Source: Meloidogyne chitwoodi (Eukaryota; Nematoda; Chromadorea; Rhabditida; Meloidogynidae). Taken from it: a stretch of 64,000 nt of DNA. Shown in pieces: positions 22,643 to 35,887 of this stretch. Each line of letters starts with the position of its first letter. Positions within the stretch are counted from its first letter, which is position 1. A program made the position numbers and the translations under genes. The notes below the pieces were generated by a model. It was not told where the DNA came from. It saw nothing but the letters and a program-made list of their open reading frames with translations, and did no database searches. The stretch is taken from positions 1,736,001-1,800,000 of the forward strand of contig JACZZP010000015.1 in assembly GCA_015183035.1 (NCBI GenBank), given 5' to 3'.

Positions 22643-23650
22643 AAAAAATAATTAAAAATCTCTGCCTTTTTCTTAAATTTTGCTCTTTCACTTTGTGACC
22701 ATTTTGTTTGTTTTAGAAAGACGCCTTAAATATTTGTAAGGACAAAGTTGAGTAAGTTTTTGTTATCAAAAGGGGGCAAAAATTTAACTTAAATAATATT
22801 AAGAATTATCAAAATAATTTAAAAAGACCACAAAAATCCTTAAAATTAAATTTTTAAAAATTTAATTTTATTATTTAACTGTTAAATAGACCAAAATGAA
22901 AAAATATTTATTAGATAAGAGAGTGAGATGCTCAACTAATCCTTTGCTCAATTTATTATAAATATATGTATAATTATTTCCTAAAATATTTTAAAAAAAT
23001 AATTTAAAAATATAAATATGGGAAACCATCAGATTTTTACCGAAACATTTTTTTTATTTTAGGAAATAAAATTTTATTTTTTGTCTACGTCATCTATTTC
23101 TCTATATATTTTTGTGTTACTTAACTTTTAAAATTGGCTTTACAAAAAAATAATTAATCCAAAAAAATTATAAAAATATTTTTTCAGTCTCTTAAAATAA
23201 AAATTAAATATTACTATTTCCCCATTTAAAATTATTTTTATATTTTTAATAACTTAAAAACAAATTTACGTGTCATTTATTTTTACAGCCTAGTTTTATT
23301 ATATAATTTTTATTTAATTTAATTCTGATTTTTTAATATTTTATATTTTTTTAGAAAATTTTATATTTTAAAAACTGGACTGTTCCACTAACTAAAAAGC
23401 ATTTCATGGTTTAATATTAAATTACAGTACTTTTTTATTTGGGATTTTAATTGTATATACTATTTAAATATTGGTGTAATTAATAAATATTGGGAATATT
23501 TTTAATAATAATATTTGTAGATTTATTTTTTATTAATTTAATCATAATCAATAAACATTTTTTTTATTTTTTTTAATTTAAATAAAATATAAGCTCTATT
23601 ACTACTACTATTAGAGTTCAGACTCTTTTTTTCGATTGATATTCGATATA
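22643..23650. other. Intergenic gap between convergent genes
   Basis: AT-rich sequence between the Neuralized stop and the tentative end of the FGFRL1-like gene. Only 3' UTR-like sequence is apparent. Confidence 0.6.
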
Positions 23651-26600
23651 TCAAAAAATAAGTCCGAGCTCTAATTATTATCATATAGCAAAAATGAACA
23701 GAAAATCTATTTTGTCTCTCATTTCTTTTTTAATTAATATTAGTTAAGTAGATAGCAAATCAATTTTGTAATTTTAATAACTCTGTTGACCTAAAATAAT
23801 TTTAAAAAAATAATTTAAAAAACTTACTATATGCTTCGATTAAAGGTCTTCTCTGTTCTTCAATAATTTTATTAACATTAATATTTTGTTCTTTATTTAT
23901 ATAAGAATTATTTATTTTATTAAAATTGTGTTGTTTATTATTTGATATTCTTGAATTTATTGTTAAAGGTAGTGGAGAACCAGAAGCTGAAATTTGAAAA
24001 AAATCAGAATTATCAGAAAGAATCAGAATTTAAAAAATCAGTAAGAATCAGAATTATTAAGAAAATCAGAATTAAAAAAACAAAGTTTTAAAAATAAGTT
24101 TGTATTTTCTTATTAATTTGTTCATTTTCTTAAAAAATTTTCACTTGTATATTTAATTAACTATTATTGTATTGCGAACATTTATATACTCAAGTTTTTG
24201 TGTTTTACAATTTTATTAATATTTTTATTTAAATTTTCACCATAAATATGACTGCTTATTTTACTCATATCTTCATCATCTGCTTTAGTTCTATGCAACA
24301 TTTGGGGTTGTCTCATTATTTTATATCTTTCAAGTGTTGAAGTTTGTTGTTGCATTGGCACAGAAGAAGGCCACTCAACAATTTTATTATTTGAAGAAAA
24401 AGAAGGTAAAATAGGTGGGGGAATTCTTGGTGGAGGAGGTAAAAAATTGGAATTATTGTAAATATCATTTAAATATTGAATTTGTTTGTTGTTATTTGTA
24501 CAATTAATTGAATTTATTTGAATATTACTAATTTTTGTACTATTATTAGTTCCTGTTGCCGTAGCAGATGTTGAAGATGAAGAAGATAATGAATTATTAT
24601 TATTTTGACCATTTTTTCCTTTAATTTTTTTTTCAAAAAATTTTTGTTTTATTCCTTTGTTGTTACATATTCTAATACAAAAAAGCCATCCAATTATTAA
24701 AATACATCCAATTATTAGAAAACCCAAAAGGCAAAGAATAAAAGCTCTAACAAATGGAGATTGGGATAAATAAAAATTTAATAAAGCATATGATGATGAA
24801 ATATATGAATTGGAGTTAATAACTGAAAGGTTTACTGAACGATAGACAAATTGACCTGCTGGGTTTGTTACAACACAAAAATAACGGCCAGAATCCTTTA
24901 AAAGTAAAGAAAAATAAGTTTTATTGTATTTTAGCAAACTTTATTTTATTGGGTTTTATCAAGTTTTTAATATTAAAACTTAAGTTTATGAAAATACAAA
25001 GTTTTAAAATGTTTCTTTTAGCATGTATTTTTAAAAACTTAAGTTTTAATGTTTTTAACTAAAGTTTTTGTGTTTTCTCAAGTTTTATTGTATTTTAGCA
25101 ATTATTAATGTTTTTGCCTCTTTTTGCATGTTTTTAATACGCAATTCATTTAAAAAGTATTTTTGCCCATCCATTGCAGATTTTTCTACACGGACAGGCT
25201 CATCTTCCTGTTCAATCATTAATAATGATATTTGTCCAAGTTTTAAAACACTAGAACTAGGTGCTCGTGCACGTAAGGCATTTACATCAGAATTGTCTAA
25301 TTGACGAAGCCACTAAAATTTTTTAATTTTTTTTTTTAATTTTTTAAAATTTACTCTTATCACAGTTTTGTCTCTTTCCCCTCTCCATTCAACTCTACAC
25401 TGCAATTCTACCGTATTCCCTACATGAAATTGTTGTTGTCCATGTACTACATTAATTAGTGGAGTTGATGGGGGAATTACATTAACAGCAGCTGCTCCAA
25501 TATGTGAAGGAATTAAAGAAGAAATACTTCCTTTAATGGGTAAATGATTATTTTCTTTTTTTCCTTCTTTAAATATTTTTTCTTCGCTTTCTTCCTCTTC
25601 CACTATTTGAAGAGAAAAATCAGCTCTAATTGCTCCCAAATTATTTTCCAAGCGACAAGCATAAATACCAGCATCTTGAGGGTGTACACGATTAAATGAT
25701 AAATATGACATTTGGCCCAAATCTTTAATTTTTTAATTAAATTTTTTTTAATTATTTTTATCAACCTTGTTCAGAATGCCCATTTAATCGCAGCCAATTT
25801 AATTTAGGTAAAGGATTGCCATGAGCATTTGGACATTGTATTTGAATATGTTTTCCTTTATTTACACGTATTTGAATGGGAAGAGGACCTAATGGTTCAT
25901 TCCATGTTGGAGCACTTACTAAAAGAAAAAATAATAATTAAATTAAAAATATATATTTAATACTTTCACTCGATCTTACAATATCAGCAATTGTATTTGT
26001 TGGATCAAACACAACTAATTGAAATTCTACGCTTTGATGGCCCCACTCATTTATGGCCTAATAAAAAATAATTAATTTATGAAATTAAAGTTTACCGTGC
26101 ATCTAAAAAGTCCACTATCCTCAATCTTAGCTTGTAAAATCCACAAATCTCTATTTTCATTTGATAAACGAAAATGTCTATTATTAGATTCAATAATTTC
26201 CAAAGGCCTTTCATCTTTATTCCATTTAATAATTAATTCGTTTTCTAAATTCTCTTCATTATTTTGTTGATTATTATTTAGCCATTCTTTTTCAGAATTT
26301 GTTCTAACTGGACAACTTAATTTAAATCCTTTTGTTCCTAATGCAATGCGTATAGGAGATTGTTGGCCTTCTAATGGAAGAAGTTCTGGTGGAGCTATTT
26401 AAAAATTAATTTTAAAAATTTAAAATATTATTTTTTTGACTTTTTTCTATTTTATTTATTTTTTTCTTTGTGAATTTTGACCTATCAAACAATTTTTGGC
26501 TTGGTTTCCCATATGTCCTATACCTCTTATAAGTGCCAACAGCCCAAAAACAAATATTACATGGACAAATAGATTCTAATATTTGTTTAATTGAGAATAA

Positions 26601-28301
26601 TATCTACTATATATGGCAACTAAATAATAGTTAATATATAAAAAGGTTGAGAAAAAAAGGATATTATTTTGACCGGAAATAGGTCACAAAGCAATATATT
26701 TCACTTGAATAAATAATAAAAGGGAATATAGAGAAGAAAAATCAGAATAAGTAAAAAATCAGAATTTATGTATGTTAGAAAATACATTTTTCAAAACTTT
26801 GAAATCAGAATTTTATTTTTACTAATTTGTAAGTATAATCAATGTATTTTTAAAATACAATTATATTTCTGATTTTAATAAAAATGTGTATTATTTCAGT
26901 TATAATTAAATGAGCGAATCAGAATTTTAATGCAAAACTTTTAAAATCAGAATTTTTAAAATCAGAATTTTAAATCAGAATTTTAAAAAGAATTTTTAAA
27001 ATCAGAATTTTTAAAATCAGAATTTTAAATCAGAATTTTTAAAATCAGAATTTAATATTAAATATTTTCTAATTTATTTTTTTAATAATTCAATGCTTCA
27101 AAATTAAAAATAATATAAAGGAAAAACTAAGCAAATGGCACTTGAAAAGACCACCAACGATGCATAAAATAAATAGAAAAAATTAAAAAAAATTATTTTA
27201 ATAATTATAAGGCATTGTTTAGTTGCAATTTTTGTATCTGCACATCCTTAATATTTTAAACAATTTTTTGTAAATTTAAGGAAATTAAAAAAATAAATAA
27301 AAATTTGCATTTTTATTTATTTTTTAATTGTAAGAAGGATAAATTTTTATTTAAATTAAAAAAATTAATTTAATTTTTTAATTATTTATTTTTTTAATTA
27401 TATTTTTCAATTTTTATATTTTATATTAAATTAAAATATTTATTATTTTATTTGAGAAAATTTGCAAAATTAAATTTATAAATATATTATTTTCTTCTGT
27501 TTATTTTTCACTTTTCTTTTAGTTAAATTTTCTTAACTAAAAACTGACATTTTTTTTCTTCTTCTTTAATTTTCTTTAATTTTGCCAAAATCCTTCAAAA
27601 ATTTGTGTCAATCTTTGGCTTCTAAAAACCTTCCCCCAATTTGCGCAATTTTAAATTTTATTTACTAACAAAACGTTCTCCCCTTTTAATGCCTCTAGGG
27701 TATTTTGGCAACCAAGTAACTACATAATTTTATTTTTTAAAAAATATAAAAGAAAATAAATAGAAGAAAATGTAACAAATAAACTGACCATTAAATAAAG
27801 AATTTTTAAAAAAATATAGTAGAAAAGTATGTAAAAATCTCGTTATAAGGACATTTCCCTTTAAGTGTACTTATAATTAAAGTCAACTTTATTTACCGTA
27901 AAATGAACTAAAATAATCTCTCCAATAAAAGACCCTCTCCAATAGAAGTACCATTAATTTTAAGTTATACAATATCCCTCCCATTTGAGTCTCAAAAGTT
28001 TAGTTAAAACCGAAAATTACCTTAAGTTACCCACTTTTAAATTTAAAAATTATTAAAAAATGAGAGAATATTCTAACAGATATATGTAAAAAAATTATTA
28101 AAATTTTACTAAAAAAATTAAAAAAAAAATTATTTTTAAAATTTTTTTACCATTTTTATTTCCATTAATTCCTTGTTGTTTTAAAAATATAAAAATAAAA
28201 ATAAATAAATAAAATAATCTTTTTGTTAAACAAAAAATGTTAGTTGTTGTAGTTAATGCTGATAAGAAGAGGTAAAAAGGTTTATTATTATTTAAAGACA
28301 T
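23651..28301 (-). CDS. FGFRL1-like receptor: three Ig domains, one membrane span, no kinase
   Basis: Exons: 28301-28151, 26394-26096, 26057-25970, 25918-25766, 25722-25355, 25312-25118, 24895-24190, 23986-23828, 23670-23651; 2139 nt, 712 residues. A hydrophobic N-terminal segment serves as signal peptide. Ig1 (about 51-180) has SCPV and DSGLFRCT. Ig2 has IQCPNAHGNPLPKLNWLRLN and DAGIYACRLENNLGA. Ig3 has LQCRV, TVIRWLRQLD, GQKYFLNELRI and DSGRYFCVVTNPAGQ. The spacing and motifs of Ig3 match the third Ig of FGF receptors and FGFRL1 (compare VIQWLKRV and LLITRARQDDAG). After a span AFILCLLGFLIIGCILIIG comes a proline-rich tail (FLPPPPRIPPPILP), not a kinase. FGFRL1 proteins bind FGF ligands at the cell surface. 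One intron (25117-24896) appears to use a GC donor. The last two exons are less sure; a stop at 24182 is the alternative end. Confidence 0.8.
23990..24085. repeat. AATCAGAATT short array in an FGFRL1-like intron
   Basis: Several imperfect AAAATCAGAATT units inside the intron between 24190 and 23986; same family as the other arrays. Confidence 0.7.
26735..27060. repeat. AATCAGAATTTTTAAA array in first intron of FGFRL1-like gene
   Basis: Repeated TTTTTAAAATCAGAATTTTAAATCAGAA-type units, densest at 26935-27050, in the 1.76 kb first intron (26395-28150). The rest of that intron is plain AT-rich sequence. Confidence 0.8.
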
Positions 28302-31300
28302 ATTTTAGAGTGTGAAAAATAAAATTAGAATTATTTTTATCTAAAAAATTAATTTTTTTTTAAATTTTTTTTATAGTATTATTTTATGCAATTTAACACT
28401 TGAGCTTATTAATTAATTAAATTAAATATTTTTTTAATTTAAAATAAATATTTGAGGGCTGTTTTGTTAGCAAAACTTCTGATTTTTGTTCTGATTTTAT
28501 TTTTAATTTTAAACAAATATACTGTATTTATTTAATAAAATACTAAATGGTAATTTTATTTAAATTTATATTAAATTTTTGATTTTAATATTTTTATTAA
28601 GGTTAAATAAATAAAAATAAATTAATAAATTAATTAAAAATAATAAAATAAATAAAAATAAATAAATAAATTAATTAAAAATAATAAATAAATAATAAAT
28701 TAATTAATTATTAAAAAAATAATTAATAAAAAAAATTAATTAAAAAAAGAAGGAAAAGATTTATTATTATTTAATTTAATAGGATTTATTAAGTATAATA
28801 TATTTTAAAAATACTTAGAGTTATTAAAAAAAGAATTATTTATTTATGGGAAAAAGAGGAAAAAATTGATTGACCCAAGTGATGAGAAGAAGATTTACCG
28901 CTTATTTATTTATTTTTAAAAAAGGGCAGATGACGCTTTTTCTTCTTCTTCTTTTTTAAGGAAAAGTATTAATTTTTTAAAGAGAGTTGTAGATAAAAGT
29001 TAAAAAGCTTTAAAAATAATTATAAAATTGGAAGAAATTTAAAATTCTAAATTTGGGTAATTGAAGGGTTTTTTTATTTTATTTTTAATAAAAAAAACCA
29101 AAAATTCACCAAAATTTACCTGAAGCGGCATTTTTAACTCAATCCTGGCACAACACTTTTGTAAATATTTAAAAATATTAGAGATGGACTTGTTAACCAT
29201 TTTATAAATTTAAAAAATTATTTAATGTCTTATAAACATATTTTCTTTAAAAATACAATTTTCAAGTAAAATTTAATATATTTAAATAAAAAAAAAGAAA
29301 AGAGAATGACCAAAGCACAAAACAACAACTTGAAAATACACACATAACAACCTTAAAATAAATAATTCTTTTAAAAAGCTTTATTTTCTTTTATTTTATT
29401 TATTTAAAGTATTTATTTATTTTAAGTGACCACTCTCTTCCTTTATTATTATTATGTACATATTTATTTATTTATTCACTAAATACCTAATATATTTATT
29501 TATTTATTTTCTCTAAAAAAATTTTATTATTTAAGGACTTTTGTTTGGTATTTTGTTAAAGATATAATATTTGGAAAAAGGCAAAATTTTCAGAAAAAAA
29601 AGATTTTTTTTCTTCTTCTAACAATGAGCGAACAAGGGCAAAAGAAGAGAAGAAAAGAGGCAAAAGTTATATAAAGGTAAAGGGGAGATTGAAGGGTCCT
29701 TTCGGCGCAGAATGTTCTTTACCTAGTGGAAAGTTTTTGTTCGCGCCTAAAAAAATTTTTTTTACCTAAATAAAAAAACTGCATTTTTTAGAATAGAAAA
29801 ATAATAAAAAATGAAAAGAAAAATATGTGCAAAAAAATTGTTAAGGTAAAAAATGGAAAATTTGCCAAAACTTGCTTTAAAAAAATAATTTTTTTTTGTG
29901 ATAAATGAAGCGAGTAAATAATAATTTAGAAAAAATGCTTTAATGGTTGTGAATAAATATAAAAAAAGAGAAATAATTAAAAAAAAAATTTAATTTTTTT
30001 TTTAAATTTTTATTCAAGGTTATTTATTTAATTTATTAGGATTTAATAAATAATTAATTTATTTATTAAAAAATTAGCAATTTTTTAATAAATATTAGCA
30101 AAATAGTAGCAAAGATTAAAAAACTATACTTTTACCCTCAGAAAAAAAAATTTTTTAAAATAAGTTGTAGCAAGTTTTAGCAGAAATTGAAGCAAAAGAG
30201 TTGCAACTTTTACAAATAATAATCAAATTAATAACAAAAAAAAAGAATTATTTATAGCAAAGTTAAAGTGATTATTATATCTTTTTACAAAACAAATAAA
30301 ATTAAAAAAAAATTTTAATTTTTTTCCGCACCGAAGAGTCCATCCAACTTTTAACAATTAGCAACAAAAAAGTTTCTTTTTTTAAAAATTAGCAAAAAAG
30401 CAATAAATTATCAATTAATTTTAACAAAGCGTAACAAACACTTAATAAAATAATTCTCTCCTATAAATTACTTAAAAAGCCATAAATCTTTGCCATCAAC
30501 ACAAATCACCGAAAAAGTAATAAATTTAAGTAAAAAAGAAGAGAAAAAAGAAAATTCAGTAGTTAATAATAAATATAAATTTTATTCGGCGGATGTGGCG
30601 AAAAATGATGGAGAGAGAAGAAAAAAAAAAGAAAAAAAAGGTTTGATTGAGTGCCCTTGTCATTTGTTGTGAGGGGAGGGGCTAAAGAGAAGAGAAGAAG
30701 AGAGAGAAGTAGCCACTACTTCTTCTACTCTTATTTTTATTTATTTATATAGTGGACAGATTGGTCAGTATATTTATATTAATGTTTGTTTGTTTGAGTA
30801 AAATTCTTCTCAAATGAGGGTCAAATATTTTTGGGACACTTCGGCACGGGAAAACAAAATTAGGGTAAAAATGATTTTTTTCAATTTTTAAGTTTTACAG
30901 TACAAAATGGACTAAATGTAAAAGAAATGTCCTTTTTTATTGTCTTTTTTATTAATTTAATTACAAAAAACTTAAATGTATGCACCGAAATGACTTTTAT
31001 TCCAATAAAAATGTTTAGATTTGAATAAAAAAAAAGAAAAATTGTCAAAAGGCTACTTAAATATAACATTTTATTAAAAAATCTTCAAATTAATTGGAAC
31101 AGATGTTTTTCTTTGTTAAACAATCAAAAAACAATAGAACTCTGTGGTGAGGGCATTTCCGGGGATTTTGCGCAAAAAAAATTAATTTTTTAATTTTTTT
31201 TTTAAATAATCGTTGGATTAAATAAATTAATACTTTTTTATTAATTTTATTGTTTTAATTCTCATTTTATATTATTTTTAAATTTTATATAAAAAGTTTG

Positions 31301-31781
31301 CCTATTTCTTCGTTGCCTTTAACTGGTTTGCCATTCTTATGGCATTTTTTGCCATTTGCCATTCTTTTTGCCATTATTTCTAATTTTTTTTTTAATTTTT
31401 GTTTTATTTTACTAATATTACAATCATCTCATTTTACTTATTTTTTAAATATAACAATTGTCATTTTTTTTGCACTTTAAATTTTCTTTTAATATATTTA
31501 AAGGACAGTAAGGGCCAATCGTTACCTTAAAAAAATTTTTTTTAGAAAATCGAGAAAAATAGTAAAAAAAGGGAAAAGATGCTTATCTGTCATTTTCTAC
31601 AGAAAATAGAAGAAAAGTGAAGGGAAGACTTTGACAAGCAAAAAAATAAACGTCAAAAAAAACTAAGCTGTGTGCACATTGGCGTTTTGAAATTGTTTTT
31701 TTTTATATTTTGATTTTTTTTGAGAGTTTATAGGGATTATTAGAGGAAGGAAGAAATGCGGGGACGGGAAGGTCTCATTCC

Positions 31782-31883
31782 TAGTTCTCCGGGGAATTTT
31801 TTTTCCGAAGAATTGAAAAAAACCTTACCGTTTATTGTCAGAAAATTCCTCGTGAAAAAATCTGAAACTTCCCCGGAGAACTA
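31782..31883. repeat. 15-bp inverted repeat, CTCCGGGG arms
   Basis: TAGTTCTCCGGGGAA (31782-31796) and TTCCCCGGAGAACTA (31869-31883) are exact reverse complements about 72 bp apart. A partial third copy, TTCCCCGGAGAA, lies near 32004-32015. GC-rich arms stand out in this AT-rich DNA. No duplicated flanks seen. Confidence 0.7.
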
Positions 31884-32802
31884 AAAAAGAGAGAAATCTA
31901 CACCTGTTCCCGCATAGCTTCTTCCCTTTAAATATCTTCAGGGATTACTAATCTATGAGAAAATTATATTGAAAATTAAGATTTGGGGATTGGCTTTTTG
32001 TGAATTCCCCGGAGAATATTCTTTGGAATTTGAACTGGAATTTAAACATTGGAGCGATCTGACATTATTCTACTCATTTTTGGCGTTTTATTAACGCACA
32101 GGTTTAAAGTCTAAAAGAAAGTCTCATTTCCTTCCACTTTTTCTCCTTCTTTTTACTTGTATTTTGACGAGTTTTGAGTTGACGAGTAAAAGCTACTTTA
32201 CTATTTTTTAGTTGGTTGGATGCACAAATCCCGCGAGGAAAGCCACCTAGCAGTATTTATCTATTATAGAGTTGATGGAGTGTAAAAAACAAAAAAAATC
32301 AAAATAAAGGTTAAATAAATGGCTAAATAAATGATAAAAACATATGGAGACAGGTAAATTATTATTTTTAGAGTTATTAAAAAAAAAGTCCATCATTTAA
32401 GAGAACAATTTATTTAGTAAAAACATTTAATTTATTTTTATTTATTTTTAAATTTAAAAATAAGAAAACAGGGAAGGCTTAAAAGTTCGCGCCGTATTAT
32501 AATTCCTGCGTCCAACCATCCTATTTTGTATTTTAATTTAATTCTTTTATCAGAAGAAACGAAAAAATTCAAAACTTTATTTATTTATTTTTTTTAATAA
32601 TTATTTTTAAATTTTAAAAATATTTTAAAAATGAAAAATGAATTAAAAAAAATTAAATTGATATTTTTCCCCGAAAAAATATTTTTTTTATTTTTTAAAA
32701 GTTTATATTATTTTTTTTTTATTTTTTAATTAAATAAATAATTAAAAACATACCTTTTTTATTTTTTAATAAATAAAAATTAAATAAAAAACACATTATT
32801 TG

Positions 32803-32915
32803 GGTATATCAAAAATGTGGTCTGGCACAAAATTAATAAATCGACCAAGATTTAAAAAAAAATATTTTTAAAAAATGCTTGATCGATAAGCCACACCAAC
32901 ATTTCAGATATACCT
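32803..32915. repeat. Degenerate foldback, possible MITE fragment
   Basis: The left half begins GGTATATCAAAAATGTGGTCTGGC. The complement of the right half begins GGTATATCTGAAATGTTGG and continues to TGTGGC and ATCGA, so the halves pair imperfectly over roughly 40 bp. Confidence 0.55.
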
Positions 32916-34218
32916 CTCAAATGGTTATTTTAAGAAGAATTTATTTTTTTAAGAAAAAATATTATCAAATTAAAGAGACAAATATTTAATTTTATTTTAA
33001 AAAATAATAATATATTTATAAAATTTTTAAATTAAAAATTCATAATTATTTAATAAATATTAAAAATAATAAATTAAAAAAAAAATTTTTTTTTAATAAA
33101 ATAAAAATATTATTTCCTTAAAATAATAATTTACCCTTTTATTTTCCTTTACTGATCACTCACTCACTCTTTCTCTTTCACTCTCTTTTCAAGTTGCAAG
33201 AATATAAAACTTGTTTTTTCTGTTTTTCTCTGTTAAAACTTAACTACTAAAAAGTATAAAAACTTTAAAAAGCTAAGAGTAAATTGAGAAGAATATTTTG
33301 AAGTTTTAAAATGTTTTTACACAAAAGAATAATTTTTTTAGCTTTTTTGTAATTTGATATATTTAATGATGTTGATTTTTGCATTTTTTGTTAAAAAGAA
33401 AATTTTTGATGGAAAAAAATAAGCAGGTGTTTAAAGAGCAGGTAAAAATACAAGGGAGGGGATTGGAAATTTTAAGGAAAAGGGAATTGGAATATTACGG
33501 GGAGAAAAATTTTTAAAAATTAAGGAGACAAGGCATTCCCACTCCTTCTTCCCTAATCTTTGGGGATGGAGCCTAAATGATGAAAATTAAGAGAACAATT
33601 TAACCTTTGAAAAATGGACTAAAAATAAAGAGAAAATCCATTCTTATCTCGTTGATTTTCTTATTTTTAAATAATTTAAATTTAATTTTTGCAAAAAAAA
33701 TAAAAAAATATGTATAACTCAATTGATTAGCTAAAAATAATAAAAAGATGATTGAGTTATTTAAAAAGACAAGAAAAAGCAAAAGGGAGTGAACGGAAAA
33801 AGAGTTTTACTGAGTTATGATTTACTGAGTTTAACTATTTTGCAGAGATGATTTGTGGAAATTGGAGAAGAAGAGAAAAGAGGTTTTTAAGTATTTTAGA
33901 GGGATAAAATGAGAAAAGAAGAAAGTTGCAGAATGACAAATTTCAAAATGTCCAAAGTTCAAATTTACGACAAAATGACAAAACTTAAAGTGAACAGAAT
34001 GCCAATTTAGGGGAGATAATTAAAAAATTTTAGGATTAAAAAGAACAACTCAATTGAGTCCACAATGAGTATTTTAAATTTATTTTATACACAAATACAA
34101 TAAAAAATAAGAGAGAATAAATATAATTAACTAACATATATATATATAGGTAAAATAATACTATTTAATTATTTTTATTTACTTAATATTTATTTTTTCT
34201 TTCTCTTTTCATCATCAA

Positions 34219-35159
34219 TCATCCCATAATAGATCCAACTGATAGCATTGGCTTTCTAGTAATTATAGAAGTTTCCCCAGCAGCTTTAGCTTCTTTATCT
34301 TTATCACTACCTTCCTCTTTGCTGTCTATTCTGTCAGATGTTGATTCTTCACTTATAGTGTCAGGTATGCTTACACCTTCAGCAGAATGCATCGAAGTAT
34401 CTCCACTAGCAGATTTGGCTTCTGATTTGCCTCCTTTCGCTCGACTGGCTGTGTTTGTTGATCTGGCTGATTTAGTTGTTGATTTGGCCGTTCCTGCACT
34501 AGAACCACCTGCCAAATGACTGAAAGCCGAAGATGCCATCATTGATTTTTGAAGATCATCTGGCATATCATCCGGAGGCGATGAAGGAAAATCATCTTGT
34601 TGTGCACCTGCAGATATAGACGCTGTTCCAGATCTGTCACTTTTCTGCCCACCACTTTTTTTCCTTCCTGTTGATTTGCTACGACTTCTACGTGCACGTT
34701 CTCGGCGGCGTGCCCGATCATGGGCCCTTTTCTTTTGCCATCTTTTGTAGCCTTTTTTAACAAGAAACTTAAAAGAAACAGATAATGAAAATAAAAGTGT
34801 GATTAATTTGATTATACCCAAAATATCAACACTGAAAAGATCAATTTTGGAAAAAAAATTCGTTAAAAAAAATTCTCAAATAATGTGACCCTTTTTAGTA
34901 ATTTAATTTTAAAACTTACAATTAGAAGAATAACACCACCAATCACAAAAACTGGAGTAAAAGTAAGATTGAATAAGAGTAGCCAATTAGATGAAGGCAT
35001 GCGCTTCTTCTCTTCTACAGTCAATGACAATCTTCTATTGTTGGTTGCTGGATCTCGATATTCTTCTTCATTATCAATAACAGCTCCGGATCTTGCAAAT
35101 ACGCCAATATTGTTGAAATAGAGTAATGTAATGAAGAACAGAATTGTTAAAATGTTCAT
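34219..35159 (-). CDS. Small type I membrane protein with Ser/Lys-rich cytoplasmic tail
   Basis: Two exons (35159-34920, 34767-34219; 789 nt, 262 residues) joined by GTAAGT...TTTTAAG with phase preserved. The N-terminus is a signal peptide (ILTILFFITLLYF) followed by a short ectodomain with basic and acidic residues (NNRRLSLTVEEKKR). One hydrophobic span (FNLTFTPVFVIGGVILLI) leads into a strongly basic juxtamembrane stretch (RWQKKRAHDRARRRERARRS). The rest is a low-complexity Ser/Lys/Ala/Gly tail. No conserved family recognised; probably nematode-specific. It is transcribed divergently from the small membrane protein gene at 35888. The basic patch beside the membrane suggests a cytoplasmic orientation of the tail; function unknown. 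Confidence 0.8.
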
Positions 35160-35887
35160 TTTGAGCTCTTAAAAGAAAAAAGATTTTAAAAAGATTTAAA
35201 AAATAAGAAAAAATAACTAACATTTTGAAAAAAAATACAAAGACAAATGACGATAATATTTTAATTGTATTGAGAATTATAATGAAGTAAATAATTAAAT
35301 TTATAACTACTTAAATAATAAAACTTTTAAAACTTATTTGAGACTCTAGTTGCAAAAAACGAATGAAATGTTTGAGTAAAAATCTGAACTGAGCTATCAT
35401 TCATTTATTTTCTCGTCGAGCTGAATTAAATAAAAAATAATTATTTACGGGAGACAAAAACTGTCAAAATAAAGACTCTTGAAAATCGAAAAACCACAGA
35501 ACCACCATCTCATTTTTTAAGGGTAAAATATTAAAAAATGCAAATTTATATAAATTAAAAAAATTCTTTATCTGAACCGAATGGCACTAAAATTAATTAG
35601 AATGAAGGATTAAGGGAAAATATATATATTTCAATTTTTCTCCCTAAAAATGAATTAATTCTCTCTATAATTTTTTTTTCAATTTTCAGTAGTCTATAAA
35701 AAACGACAATTTTGTCTCAACAATATGCCTACTATAAAAACAACTTTATTTACTAAAAATAACAAAACTTTTTCTTCAGTTGTAAATAAACTCTTCACTT
35801 CATAACACACTATTTTGTGTTTTGTTTTTCTCTAATTTGTATATTGCTATACTACTTGTTCTCTCAACAACCAAACAATAAATAATA
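35160..35887. promoter_or_regulatory. Shared intergenic region between two divergent small membrane-protein genes
   Basis: 728 bp separate two outward-facing start codons, so both promoters must lie here or overlap. CT-rich and ATATATAT stretches occur near 35620-35690, but I cannot mark a specific element. Confidence 0.5.

Larger units (their letters stand above)
28302..34218. other. About 5.9 kb without a convincing gene
   Basis: AT-rich intergenic DNA upstream of the FGFRL1-like gene. It holds a 15-bp inverted repeat at 31782-31883 and a degenerate foldback at 32803-32915. CT-rich tracts occur near 33150-33190. Short ORFs here are low-complexity. It may contain the promoter of the receptor gene. 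Confidence 0.6.

Noticed and set aside
24182..24937. Single-exon reading of the FGFRL1-like C-terminal ORF starting at MLKYNK.
   Set aside because: The first 14 codons are intron; the acceptor TTTTAAAG before GATTCTGG joins it to the Ig3 exon upstream.
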